64,000 nucleotides of DNA. It comes from Bog-105 sp965277855. Lineage in GTDB: Bacteria; Acidobacteriota; Terriglobia; Bryobacterales; Bryobacteraceae. The position numbers and the translations under genes were made by a program. Shown here piece after piece: positions 26,395 to 34,248 of this stretch. The notes below the pieces were generated by a model. The model saw only the letters and a program-made list of their open reading frames with translations. It was not told where the DNA came from and made no database searches. Position 1 is the stretch's first letter, and every line of letters begins with the position of its first letter. The DNA lies in assembly GCA_965277855.1 (NCBI GenBank), contig OZ255847.1, positions 2,728,001 through 2,792,000 on the forward strand. Direction: 5' to 3'.

Positions 26395-27231
26395 TCATAT
26401 CTGGCTGCGTAAAAACTCAACGCCCTGCCACGCAATCTGTTCAGGAGTCGCCGCCAAATCCCGCCAGATACACGCCGCTGCCGAAAGATCGCCCGCCATA
26501 AAACCGAAACTCTCAATCGTCAACCATCCGTCATACCGCATGGCGGAGAGTTCGGCAAACACGCGACTCCAGTCCACGTGCCCGCTGCCCGGCGTGCCCC
26601 GATCGTTCTCGCAGGTATGAACATGCTTTAGGTGCGGAGCGCTCAGACTCAGCGCATCTCCTAGTTGCTTCTCTTCAATATTGGCGTGAAAAGTGTCCCA
26701 AAGCATGCCAACCCTGGGATGACCGACCGCATCGCAAAGGGCCACGGCATCAGCTGTCGTGTTCAGGAAAAAAGTCTCGAACCGATTCAAAGGCTCGATG
26801 CAAAAATCGACACCAGCCTGGTCGAGAACCGGCCCGAGTTGCTGATAACCGTCCACCGCACGCTTCCACTCTTCTTCCGTGCGTCTGCGTCCCGGCAGAT
26901 AACCCACCGGCGCGTACAGCGGACCCGCAATTAGATCAGCTCCCGCTTCCGCCGTCAACTTAATGCAGTCCGAGAGATGAGCCACAGTTAACGACCGAAT
27001 TTGGCCGTTATCCGTAATCAGGCTCAGTTCGGGCGGCAACACCGCGCACACCGTACACTGCAAATCGTGCTCTCGCAGCGCCTGCCGAATCTCGCTCGCT
27101 GCAAACTCGTTTTTTCGAATGAGAGTCACTTCCACACCGTCAAAGCCATGCGCCTTGATAGCGGGAAGCAGCCCAAAATCATGCGGCCCGAAATTAGCCG
27201 TCCACAAGAAAGTATTGATACCAATGCGCAT
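26395..27231 (-). CDS. Sugar phosphate isomerase/epimerase (tagatose/psicose 3-epimerase-like)
   Basis: A 278-residue TIM barrel of the xylose-isomerase-like superfamily. The start MRIGINTFLWTANFG and the metal-ligand segments CIEPLNRFETFFLNT (Glu), MLWDTFHANIEE (Asp-x-x-His), HVHTCENDRGTPGSGHVDW and the final WLTIESFG (Glu) follow the order seen in ketose 3-epimerases. It is predicted to epimerise a keto-sugar or a related metabolite in the cytoplasm. The ATG at 27231 is 4 bases after the PQQ dehydrogenase stop. Confidence 0.85.
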   Translation of the reverse strand: MRIGINTFLWTANFGPHDFGLLPAIKAHGFDGVEVTLIRKNEFAASEIRQALREHDLQCTVCAVLPPELSLITDNGQIRSLTVAHLSDCIKLTAEAGADLIAGPLYAPVGYLPGRRRTEEEWKRAVDGYQQLGPVLDQAGVDFCIEPLNRFETFFLNTTADAVALCDAVGHPRVGMLWDTFHANIEEKQLGDALSLSAPHLKHVHTCENDRGTPGSGHVDWSRVFAELSAMRYDGWLTIESFGFMAGDLSAAACIWRDLAATPEQIAWQGVEFLRSQI

Positions 27232-27235
27232 CCGA

Positions 27236-28819
27236 TTACCGCGGCAGCGTGAACGCGTACAACATATCGCCCGCTCCAAACACAACGTACTGCCGGCTAT
27301 CGAGCGAGTAAGTCATTGGTCCATTACTTACCGGAGCCGCCAGCCCTGCATGCCACAGGATTTTGCCATCCGCTGGATCGAACGCAATCGCATTCGACGA
27401 AGGATCACCCGTAAACAGCAGTTGTCCCGCGGTTGTCAGAATGCCCGAGTGGCCGCCGTTTTCCGGATAGATGTGACGCCACTTGATCTTTCCCGTCTGA
27501 TAATCAATCGCCTCGAGCGCAGACTCCGACCAAACGCCCGCATCTCGACCACCGTAACCTTCCGGGTTCGGACTGGTATCGGTCAAGTAATACACGCTAT
27601 AAGAAGGCGAGGCACTTACATAAAACAAGCCTGTCTGCGGGTCGAAAGATGGTGGAAACCAGTTCGTCGCACCGCCCGAAGCCGGAATAACCAGAGCGCC
27701 ATCGGTCTTCGGCTCTTTATCCTCTTTCGGAATCGGCTGGCCTTTAGCATCGACGCCTTTCGACCAGTTAATATCCACAAACGGCTTAGTAACTACGCTC
27801 TTACCATTGGTCCGGTCAAGCACGAAGAAGTAACCATTGCGCGCCGCCTGCGCCAGTAGCTTGCGCGGCTTGCCATCAATCGTTCCTTCAAAAAGCACCG
27901 GCGCTTCCACGTTGTCCCAATCGTGCGTGTCATGCGGCGAAGCCTGGAAATACCAGACCATCTTGCCCGTATTGGGATTCAACGCGACAATCGAACAAGT
28001 CCAGAGATTGTCTCCCTTGCGTCCTTGCGCGGCATGGACTGGATTCGGGTTGCCTGTGCCCCAGTAAAGAAGATTCAGCTCGGGGTCATACGTGCCGCTG
28101 AGCCACGTCATGCCTCCGCCGTGCGAAGCAGACTGCTCGTTCGGCCACGTTTCCGATCCCGGCTCGCCTTTCTTCGGCTCTGTATTCCAACGCCACTGCA
28201 CCTTGCCGTCTTCAGGATCGCGTGCTTCGAGGAACCCCGGCACATCCAGCGAGTCGCCGCCTACCCCGACCAGCACATGATTACCAACCACCAAAGGCGC
28301 CGGAGTCGAAAAATACTCCTGCGCCAGATCGGCAATTACCACCGACCAGCGAAACTTACCCGTGTCTTTTTCAAGCGAGATCAAATGGTTGTCGGGCGTT
28401 TCGAAGAAGACCCAGTTTCCATAGATAGCCACGCCGCGATTGCCAATATGAATCCCTCCCTGGCTCTCCCACTTGTAATGCCAGATTTCGCGGCCGGTGC
28501 GCGCATCCACTGCCCAGGCATGATCCGGGACAGTAAAATACAACACCCCATCCACTACCAGCGGCGTCGCCTTTACTGAAACGCCAAAGGGACTGCCGCC
28601 TTGCCCCGGATTCGCTTTGTAAACCCACGCCAGACTCAGATCCCGCACATTCTTCGACTGAATCTGATCGAGCGCACTAAAACGACGGCCCGAGTAGTCG
28701 CCGTTGTAAGTCAGCCACGATCCCGGCGGCGCTTTCGCGATCGAAGCAGGATCGAGCGCTGCCGCGGAGACGCAAGCCGGAAGACACAACAGACAAGAAA
28801 GCAAGAAACGATTAACCAT
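27236..28819 (-). CDS. PQQ-dependent alcohol/sugar dehydrogenase
   Basis: Periplasmic quinoprotein of 527 residues with a signal peptide (to about residue 20) and repeated beta-propeller blades with the tryptophan-docking pattern (for example DLSLAWVYKANPGQGG, REIWHYKWES, GKIKWRHIYPE, GKILWHAGLAAPV). It should oxidise alcohol groups of a sugar or polyol and pass electrons to a cytochrome. No obvious fused cytochrome domain is present; the partner is encoded directly upstream, whose stop overlaps this start by one base (TAATG). Substrate unknown. Confidence 0.85.
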   Translation of the reverse strand: MVNRFLLSCLLCLPACVSAAALDPASIAKAPPGSWLTYNGDYSGRRFSALDQIQSKNVRDLSLAWVYKANPGQGGSPFGVSVKATPLVVDGVLYFTVPDHAWAVDARTGREIWHYKWESQGGIHIGNRGVAIYGNWVFFETPDNHLISLEKDTGKFRWSVVIADLAQEYFSTPAPLVVGNHVLVGVGGDSLDVPGFLEARDPEDGKVQWRWNTEPKKGEPGSETWPNEQSASHGGGMTWLSGTYDPELNLLYWGTGNPNPVHAAQGRKGDNLWTCSIVALNPNTGKMVWYFQASPHDTHDWDNVEAPVLFEGTIDGKPRKLLAQAARNGYFFVLDRTNGKSVVTKPFVDINWSKGVDAKGQPIPKEDKEPKTDGALVIPASGGATNWFPPSFDPQTGLFYVSASPSYSVYYLTDTSPNPEGYGGRDAGVWSESALEAIDYQTGKIKWRHIYPENGGHSGILTTAGQLLFTGDPSSNAIAFDPADGKILWHAGLAAPVSNGPMTYSLDSRQYVVFGAGDMLYAFTLPR

Positions 28820-29793
28820 TACTTCAAAGTCTCCAGGTAAGCGAGCATGTTATGCATATCTGCGTTACTGTATTGCGGGAGTAAGTCAGCGTGCCCTTTT
28901 AGCGGATCAGTTACTTGCACGTGAATGCCTTTTTCTTCGTCCAGCAGCCAGGAATGGTGTTCACCAGTGGCTTCGGTTAGTTCCACGCTGAAATCATCTT
29001 GATGGTTCAAGACGCCGGTGTAACTTTGCCCAGAGGCAAGTGTTACCGTAGCGGTCTTCTCGGCCCGTGGATCAGGCGGAGGACCTGCGCCACCAAAGTT
29101 GCGCGGCTCCTTCGGATAGAGAAATCGGCCCTGCAAAACAGCCGGCTCGTATTTTGTCGCAACGTGCGCCAGGTCGCCCGTACCCGAATGACAACTGGCG
29201 CAATGCTCACCGAAATAAGCTTCGCCCGCTTTCGGGTCGCCCGTGACGATGTTGAGTAGTTTGTATTCCATGCGATTCGCCGCCCCCTGGCTTCGCGACA
29301 GCAGGAACGCCGCTACGTCTTTAATTTGTGCTTCGGTAAAGGCAAACGCCGGCATCCCTTTCGCCGTCCGCCCATGCAGAATCACTGGCCCGATCTCCGA
29401 GCCGCTTCCCTTGTCGTGCAACACCAACACCGATTGCGCCAGATTCGGACCGCCATTACCGCCCTTCGCATCGCTGCCATGGCAGAAAGCGCAGTTCGCT
29501 ACGAAAATATTCTTGCCGCGCGCTGCAGCTGCCGGATCGGCCGGCGCACCGATCGCCAGAAAGTCGCCGCGTCCACCGGGCCGCCCATTCGGTCGCGCTT
29601 GCGGTGTGTCGCTAGTGCGATCTCCGGGACCAGGCGCTTTGACTCCAGGCCCGGGCTGCGGACCATTTGCGGCGCCGGCCGGAGGCTGCGGCGGCGTGCC
29701 GTTGGGCGGAATCTGCGGCTCCTGAAACGCAAGGGCGGAGCCAATGGCGAACACCAGGCCCACCGAAACGGCAAACCAATTACGAAGAATCAT
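28819..29793 (-). CDS. Exported dihaem cytochrome c
   Basis: About 324 residues with a signal peptide (ATG at 29793; a longer frame upstream does not improve it). A Pro/Gly-rich linker (residues 25-80) precedes two haem-binding motifs, CAFCH and CASCH, each starting a c-type domain. Between the second motif and the C-terminus is a segment (ATVTLASGQSYTGVLNHQDD) like those in plant-polysaccharide and alcohol oxidation cytochromes. It is probably the electron acceptor for the PQQ dehydrogenase encoded next and is the first gene of the operon. Confidence 0.85.
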   Translation of the reverse strand: MILRNWFAVSVGLVFAIGSALAFQEPQIPPNGTPPQPPAGAANGPQPGPGVKAPGPGDRTSDTPQARPNGRPGGRGDFLAIGAPADPAAAARGKNIFVANCAFCHGSDAKGGNGGPNLAQSVLVLHDKGSGSEIGPVILHGRTAKGMPAFAFTEAQIKDVAAFLLSRSQGAANRMEYKLLNIVTGDPKAGEAYFGEHCASCHSGTGDLAHVATKYEPAVLQGRFLYPKEPRNFGGAGPPPDPRAEKTATVTLASGQSYTGVLNHQDDFSVELTEATGEHHSWLLDEEKGIHVQVTDPLKGHADLLPQYSNADMHNMLAYLETLK

Positions 29794-29971
29794 CGTGGCC
29801 TTAAAGAATGATTGAAATTGTGCGAGAGGGACAAAGAGCAATTATGACAAGCCGTTCTCGGCGACGCCGACCCTGGGTATCTAAATAGGCATGTAATAGA
29901 CAATTACCGCAAGCTCCCCCATATACTGATGTGATTAAAAGCACCGCCGTAAGAAAACTTCCCACCAAAAC

Positions 29972-31642
29972 ATGAACACCGCCTGGAGTCAGCCCTACCT
30001 GGTGTCGGGTCAAGGCCTTGCCGGATCGGCACTACTCGCCGCTATCCCCATCTTTGTTCTGTTGCTTTTGCTTGCGGTGTTGCGCCGCCCGGCCTGGCAA
30101 GCTTCGCTCACCGGACTTCTCGCCACCGCCATCCTCGCCACCGGCGGCTATGGCATGTCCTGGCGTCACATGGTCAGCGCCGGAGCCTACGGCGCCGCTT
30201 TCGGTCTCTTTCCCATCACCTGGATTGTCTTCTGGGCGCTCGTTCTTTACCGCATCACTGTCGAAACAGGCAACTTCGAAATTATTAAAGAATCAGTCGG
30301 CAGCATCACCACCGACATGCGCCTGCAAATCCTCCTGATTGCCTTTGCCTTCGGCGCGTTCCTGGAAGGCGGCGCAGGTTTTGGAACGCCCGTCGCCGTG
30401 GCCGCCGCCATGATGACCGGCCTCGGATTCGCCCCGCTCTACGCCTCGGCGATTTGCCTGCTCGCCAATACTGTTCCCGTAGCCTTCGGCGCCATCGGCA
30501 TTCCGATTATTACGCTGGCAGGAATCACCGGTCTTCCGGTCGACCGGCTCAGCGCAGACGTCGGCCGCATTTGCGCCCCCATTTCCTTCTGCATCCCGGC
30601 CTACCTGCTGGCCGTTTTGTGCGGACGCGCCGCCATGCTCGAAGTCTGGCCCGCCTGGCTCGTCTGTGGCGGCGCATTTGCCGCCATGCAGTTCCTCGTT
30701 TCCAACTTTATCGGCCCGCAACTCGCCGACATTATCAGTTCGCTCAGCGCCGTACTGGCGTTAATTCTGCTGTTGCGCGTCTGGCGTCCACCCGCTCTCC
30801 TCAGAGTGCAGGATATGGCTACAAATGCGCTCTGGCAACGAGCCGGTACGCCAAACCCTCTTCAAAACGCAACGCTTAAACAAACCCGCACCCCGCGCGA
30901 AATTTTCATTGCCTGGCTCCCCTATGCCCTACTGGTGGTCTCGGTCCTGCTCTGGGGTTACAAACCCATTCAACAGGTCCTTAACACCGTCACCCTTACC
31001 TTTCCCTGGCCCTGGCTGCACCAGGAGATCAATCGCGTCCCACCGGTCGTGACTCGCGCCAGCGCTTACGCCGCCATTTACAATCTCAATTGGTTGTCGG
31101 CCGCCGGCAGTTCCTGCATGGCCGCGGCGCTTCTTTCGGCCCTCTTGCTCCGCCTGAAAATTGCGGATTTCCTGCGCATTCTCGCCGCAGTCGCGCGCCA
31201 GCTACTCTTGCCCACCGTCACCGTAACCGCGGTGCTGGCCATTGCCTTCATCATGAATTACTGCGGGGCAACGGGCACGCTTGGCTTGGCCTTTGCAGCC
31301 ACCGGCGCGCTATTTCCTTTTTTCAGTTCATTGCTGGGCTGGCTCGGCGTGTTTCTCACTGGTTCCGATACCTCAGCCAACGCCCTCTTCGGCAGCCTGC
31401 AAGTGGTCACCGCGGGCCGCCTCGGCTTTGGTCAATCCCTCATCGCGGCTTCGAATTCCGCCGGCGGAGTCATGGGCAAAATGATCAGTCTGCAAACAAT
31501 CGCGGTGGCCGCCGCAGCCACCGGACTCACCGTGCCCGAACAGGCCAAACTCTTCCGCTTTACCCTCCGCCACAGCTTGCTGCTGGCCAGCATCGTCGGC
31601 CTCGAAGTGATGCTATATGCCTATGTCCTGCACCTGAGTTAA
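29972..31642 (+). CDS. lctP: L-lactate permease (LctP family)
   Basis: Inner-membrane secondary transporter of 556 residues, predicted to import lactate (and perhaps glycolate) with protons. About 14 hydrophobic helices are visible; family segments include FGAFLEGGAGFGTPVAVAAA, PVAFGAIGIPI, GSDTSANALFG and the C-terminal QTIAVAAAATGL. No lactate dehydrogenase gene is nearby. Divergent from the cytochrome/PQQ operon; the 178-base gap must hold both promoters, but I see no clear elements. Confidence 0.9.
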   Translation: MNTAWSQPYLVSGQGLAGSALLAAIPIFVLLLLLAVLRRPAWQASLTGLLATAILATGGYGMSWRHMVSAGAYGAAFGLFPITWIVFWALVLYRITVETGNFEIIKESVGSITTDMRLQILLIAFAFGAFLEGGAGFGTPVAVAAAMMTGLGFAPLYASAICLLANTVPVAFGAIGIPIITLAGITGLPVDRLSADVGRICAPISFCIPAYLLAVLCGRAAMLEVWPAWLVCGGAFAAMQFLVSNFIGPQLADIISSLSAVLALILLLRVWRPPALLRVQDMATNALWQRAGTPNPLQNATLKQTRTPREIFIAWLPYALLVVSVLLWGYKPIQQVLNTVTLTFPWPWLHQEINRVPPVVTRASAYAAIYNLNWLSAAGSSCMAAALLSALLLRLKIADFLRILAAVARQLLLPTVTVTAVLAIAFIMNYCGATGTLGLAFAATGALFPFFSSLLGWLGVFLTGSDTSANALFGSLQVVTAGRLGFGQSLIAASNSAGGVMGKMISLQTIAVAAAATGLTVPEQAKLFRFTLRHSLLLASIVGLEVMLYAYVLHLS

Positions 31643-31664
31643 GCAGGCACGCGCAGTCCTCGAT

Positions 31665-32225
31665 CTACTCCAATCCCGGCAGATGCTCCGGCCGCACCAG
31701 GAGCCGGATGGAGCGCGCCTGCCCAGGTGTTCGTTCGATCAAACCGTTGCGCTGCAAAGTTATGATCATGTCGTGAATCGCCGGCGGAGAAACCTGGAAG
31801 TAGCGTCCCAAATCCGATTCAGCGGGAGCCTGTCTGTGAATCTTCGTGTAAGTATGGATGAAAGCCAGATATTGGCCCTGTTTGGCCGTGAATGACGGTG
31901 CAATTGAGGGTTCGCGTTTCGGTGCTGGATCTATCGCAACCTCGAAAGCGTCCTCGCCAAAGCTGTCGAAGACACGCACTTTGAGGATGCAGACCTGTCC
32001 ACCGATAACGGTGCGAACTGGCTTTCGGGCGGCGGCTGAAAGGTCCCGGCGCAACTCCTTCGCATCGGCGCTGGAGCTGGCATACTTAGCGATCCCGATG
32101 CCTACGCCGCCTATATTGGCAAAGACCCATTCCCGTGCATCTTTGTACTCCACCGTGATCGAGTTAGCGCCAAGTGACAGCGCGTGAGAGCTGAGCCCTT
32201 CGAGTAAGGTAACCGGTTTACCCAT
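31665..32225 (-). CDS. Regulator-like protein with C-terminal LexA-type winged helix
   Basis: 186 residues. The last 70 (FTAKQGQYLAFIHTYTKIH ... DLGRYFQVSPPAIHDMIITL ... NGLIERTPGQARSIRL) match the winged helix-turn-helix of LexA, but here it is at the C-terminus and there is no LexA protease domain. The first 110 residues are an unrecognised alpha/beta region (GVGIGIAKY, VRTVIGGQVCILKVRVFD). It starts 17 bases after the end of the downstream intron copy, so before intron invasion it sat directly behind ssb. A role in regulating DNA repair is possible but only inferred. Confidence 0.6.
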   Translation of the reverse strand: MGKPVTLLEGLSSHALSLGANSITVEYKDAREWVFANIGGVGIGIAKYASSSADAKELRRDLSAAARKPVRTVIGGQVCILKVRVFDSFGEDAFEVAIDPAPKREPSIAPSFTAKQGQYLAFIHTYTKIHRQAPAESDLGRYFQVSPPAIHDMIITLQRNGLIERTPGQARSIRLLVRPEHLPGLE

Positions 32226-32242
32226 CCCGGAAATCCCGTTTT

Positions 32243-34248
32243 GTAGAGTAGGTCACTGATTTGAAGTCATCTCCTCAGCGACCCCTCGTCAAACCGTGCG
32301 TGCGGTTTTCCCGCACACGGCTTTCCGACTGTCTTCGGCCTGGCGCTTTACAGCGGCGCAAGGCGACCGTACCTTTCCTGGTCGCTACCACCGACCGACA
32401 GGCTGTATAAACGAAACAGCTTGTGGTAATCGTAGAACCAGTTCGGCGGATGGTCCCTCCACCCCTTTGATCGCTTCTTGTGCTTCTTCCGCAACATGAT
32501 GCAGAGCGTGTAGGTCGTGTACTTGGCGACGCTCAAGAAATGCATCCTTGAGTTGCCCGTCTTGAAGTAATTGCCCCAACCTCGCAGGATCGGGTTCACC
32601 TTCTCCTGAATCAGGTCGGGGAGATCCCAGTGCTGTCCAGTTCGAACAACCTCGCGGATCTTCTCCTTGACGGACTTCATCGCCTTAGGAGTTGGATAGT
32701 AGAACGTTTTCAATTCGCCGGAGCGCTTGGAAGCACGGACGGCAAATCGGTGCCCCAGGAAATCGAAGGTATCTTCCCGGGCATTCAGTATCCGAGTTTT
32801 CTTGGCGTTCAGCGTCAGACCCAGGCGGTCAAGAACCACCCGAGCCTGATCCAGGTAGAACTCTGGCTGCCGACTGCACAAGATCACGAAGTCATCGGCG
32901 TATCTCACAATGTGAGCATCGTGACGACGCTCGCCAAAGCCTCGTCTCTCCCAGGTTTGGTCCAGCCAATGCAGATAGAGGTTCGCAAGCAGCGGAGAAA
33001 TGACTCCGCCCTGTGGGGTACCAGTCGTTTCCTTCCGGACTCCCATTTCCTCCATCACACCGGCCTTAAGCCACAGTGCAATCAGTTTCACAACTGATCG
33101 GTCAATGATCTTGGTCCTCACCGACAGGAGCAGCTTGTCATGCGGAATCGTATCGAAATACGACTTGAGGTCCGCGTCAACAACCCAATGGCACTTAAAG
33201 TTGAGCCACTTGTAGACCTCTCGCAGAGCTTGGTGAGCACTCTTGCGAGGCCGAAACCCATACGAGAAATCCCGGAAGCCCGCTTCGAACAAAGGTTCGA
33301 TCACGATCTTCACTGCTGCCTGTATTACACGATCAACAATGACAGGTATCCCGAGCGGTCTTTGCGTTCCATCGGCCTTCGGGATGAACACCCTTCGGAC
33401 CGGCAGAGGCTTGTACCGTTTCCCAACAAGCTTTTCGCGAATATCGCCCAGAAAGGCATCGACTCCCATACCATTCTCAACTTCTGAGAACGTTTGTCGG
33501 TCAACACCCGGAGCGCCTTGATTGGCTCTCACCTGAGCGTATGCCGCGCGAAGCACATCTTCGCGGCACACCTTGTCATACAGCACTCCGAATTTACGTC
33601 TCGGATTCGCCTTGGCTGCCAGATATAGTTTTCGTTGAAGTACTCGTACACTTTCTAAAGGCGTGTTTTGAGCTTTCGCAATCACACAGTACCTCCTCCC
33701 TCGAAAAACATGACAGAAGCAGAGGCCCTTCCCTCCGGCGAGGTTCTGTTGTCCTCACCATCAACGGTAGTATGGCCTCCTCCGACTCCTCTATCCCGCT
33801 TTTCAAAGGCTTTCGGTGGACACCTTATACCTTCGATTACACGGTCGGTTATTCCGTGACAAGTAGAGGTCTCGTCTGTTCCACTCAGCTCTATGCACGC
33901 ATCCCATCCTCTATACCCCGAGTTCCAACCCTGGTTTCATGTGGCTCATTCATCCACCAGGGTTCGCGGCCTTCGTCCCCGTTCTAAAGACTCGGCGGAA
34001 CCACCCTACACCGTGCTCTCCTAGCATGAACGCACGGCTGACATTTACGAGGCTTAACAGAGGTTCACTTTCGTTACGGGCTGCATGCTTGCGCGCGCCC
34101 ACGGTCTAGGTCGGGGGCCACGTTTCTCCGGCGTCGCTCCCGCGTTTCAGTCACCATCCACGCGTACGCCATAGCTACACAGGCAATGAACCAACTCCTG
34201 CAGCAGGACTTTCACCTGCAAGATACTGAGTGGCTTACCAGTCCACTC
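32243..34248 (-). mobile_element. Group II intron, copy A
   Basis: A 2006-base intron identical, as far as I can see, to copy B at 34249-36254 and directly abutting it. On the minus strand it starts GAGTGGACTGG and ends CTAC. Domain V is at 32291-32324 (AGCCGTGTGCGGGAAAACCG...CACGGTTT: catalytic AGC triad and GAAA-type loop). Domain VI follows with a stem GGTCGCTGA/TCAGTGACC and a bulged A seven bases from the 3' end, the expected branch point. The reverse transcriptase gene lies in domain IV. Its 5' neighbour is copy B, not a normal exon, and it lacks an IBS1 match there. Confidence 0.9.
32348..33685 (-). CDS. ltrA: Group II intron reverse transcriptase/maturase (copy A)
   Basis: A 445-residue intron-encoded protein that helps splicing and copies the intron into DNA. 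Reverse transcriptase blocks are intact: GAPGVDRQTF, GTQRPLGIPVI, FSYGFRPRKSAHQAL, GTPQGGVISPLLANLYL and the catalytic YADD at residues 262-265. The maturase domain with VNPILRGWGNYF follows. No HNH endonuclease domain is present at the C-terminus, so it probably primes from nascent DNA at replication forks. It starts at a GTG with a strong AGGAGGT six bases upstream. Confidence 0.95.
   Translation of the reverse strand: MIAKAQNTPLESVRVLQRKLYLAAKANPRRKFGVLYDKVCREDVLRAAYAQVRANQGAPGVDRQTFSEVENGMGVDAFLGDIREKLVGKRYKPLPVRRVFIPKADGTQRPLGIPVIVDRVIQAAVKIVIEPLFEAGFRDFSYGFRPRKSAHQALREVYKWLNFKCHWVVDADLKSYFDTIPHDKLLLSVRTKIIDRSVVKLIALWLKAGVMEEMGVRKETTGTPQGGVISPLLANLYLHWLDQTWERRGFGERRHDAHIVRYADDFVILCSRQPEFYLDQARVVLDRLGLTLNAKKTRILNAREDTFDFLGHRFAVRASKRSGELKTFYYPTPKAMKSVKEKIREVVRTGQHWDLPDLIQEKVNPILRGWGNYFKTGNSRMHFLSVAKYTTYTLCIMLRKKHKKRSKGWRDHPPNWFYDYHKLFRLYSLSVGGSDQERYGRLAPL

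Noticed and set aside
29842..29971. Possible riboswitch or operator between the cytochrome c operon and the lactate permease
   Set aside because: No conserved riboswitch element, clear palindrome or strong promoter hexamers could be made out.
33541..33987. A 148-codon plus-strand frame in the intron, repeated at 35547-35993
   Set aside because: It lies antisense to the 5' ribozyme domains and the start of the maturase gene; its repetition simply follows the intron duplication.
34247..34248. Intron 5' boundary at GTGGA, leaving GA as a two-base spacer between the copies
   Set aside because: The GAGTGG boundary gives a zero-spacer tandem, places CCGTTCT directly at the junction as IBS1 for AGAACGG, and lets the spliced exons restore TAA.
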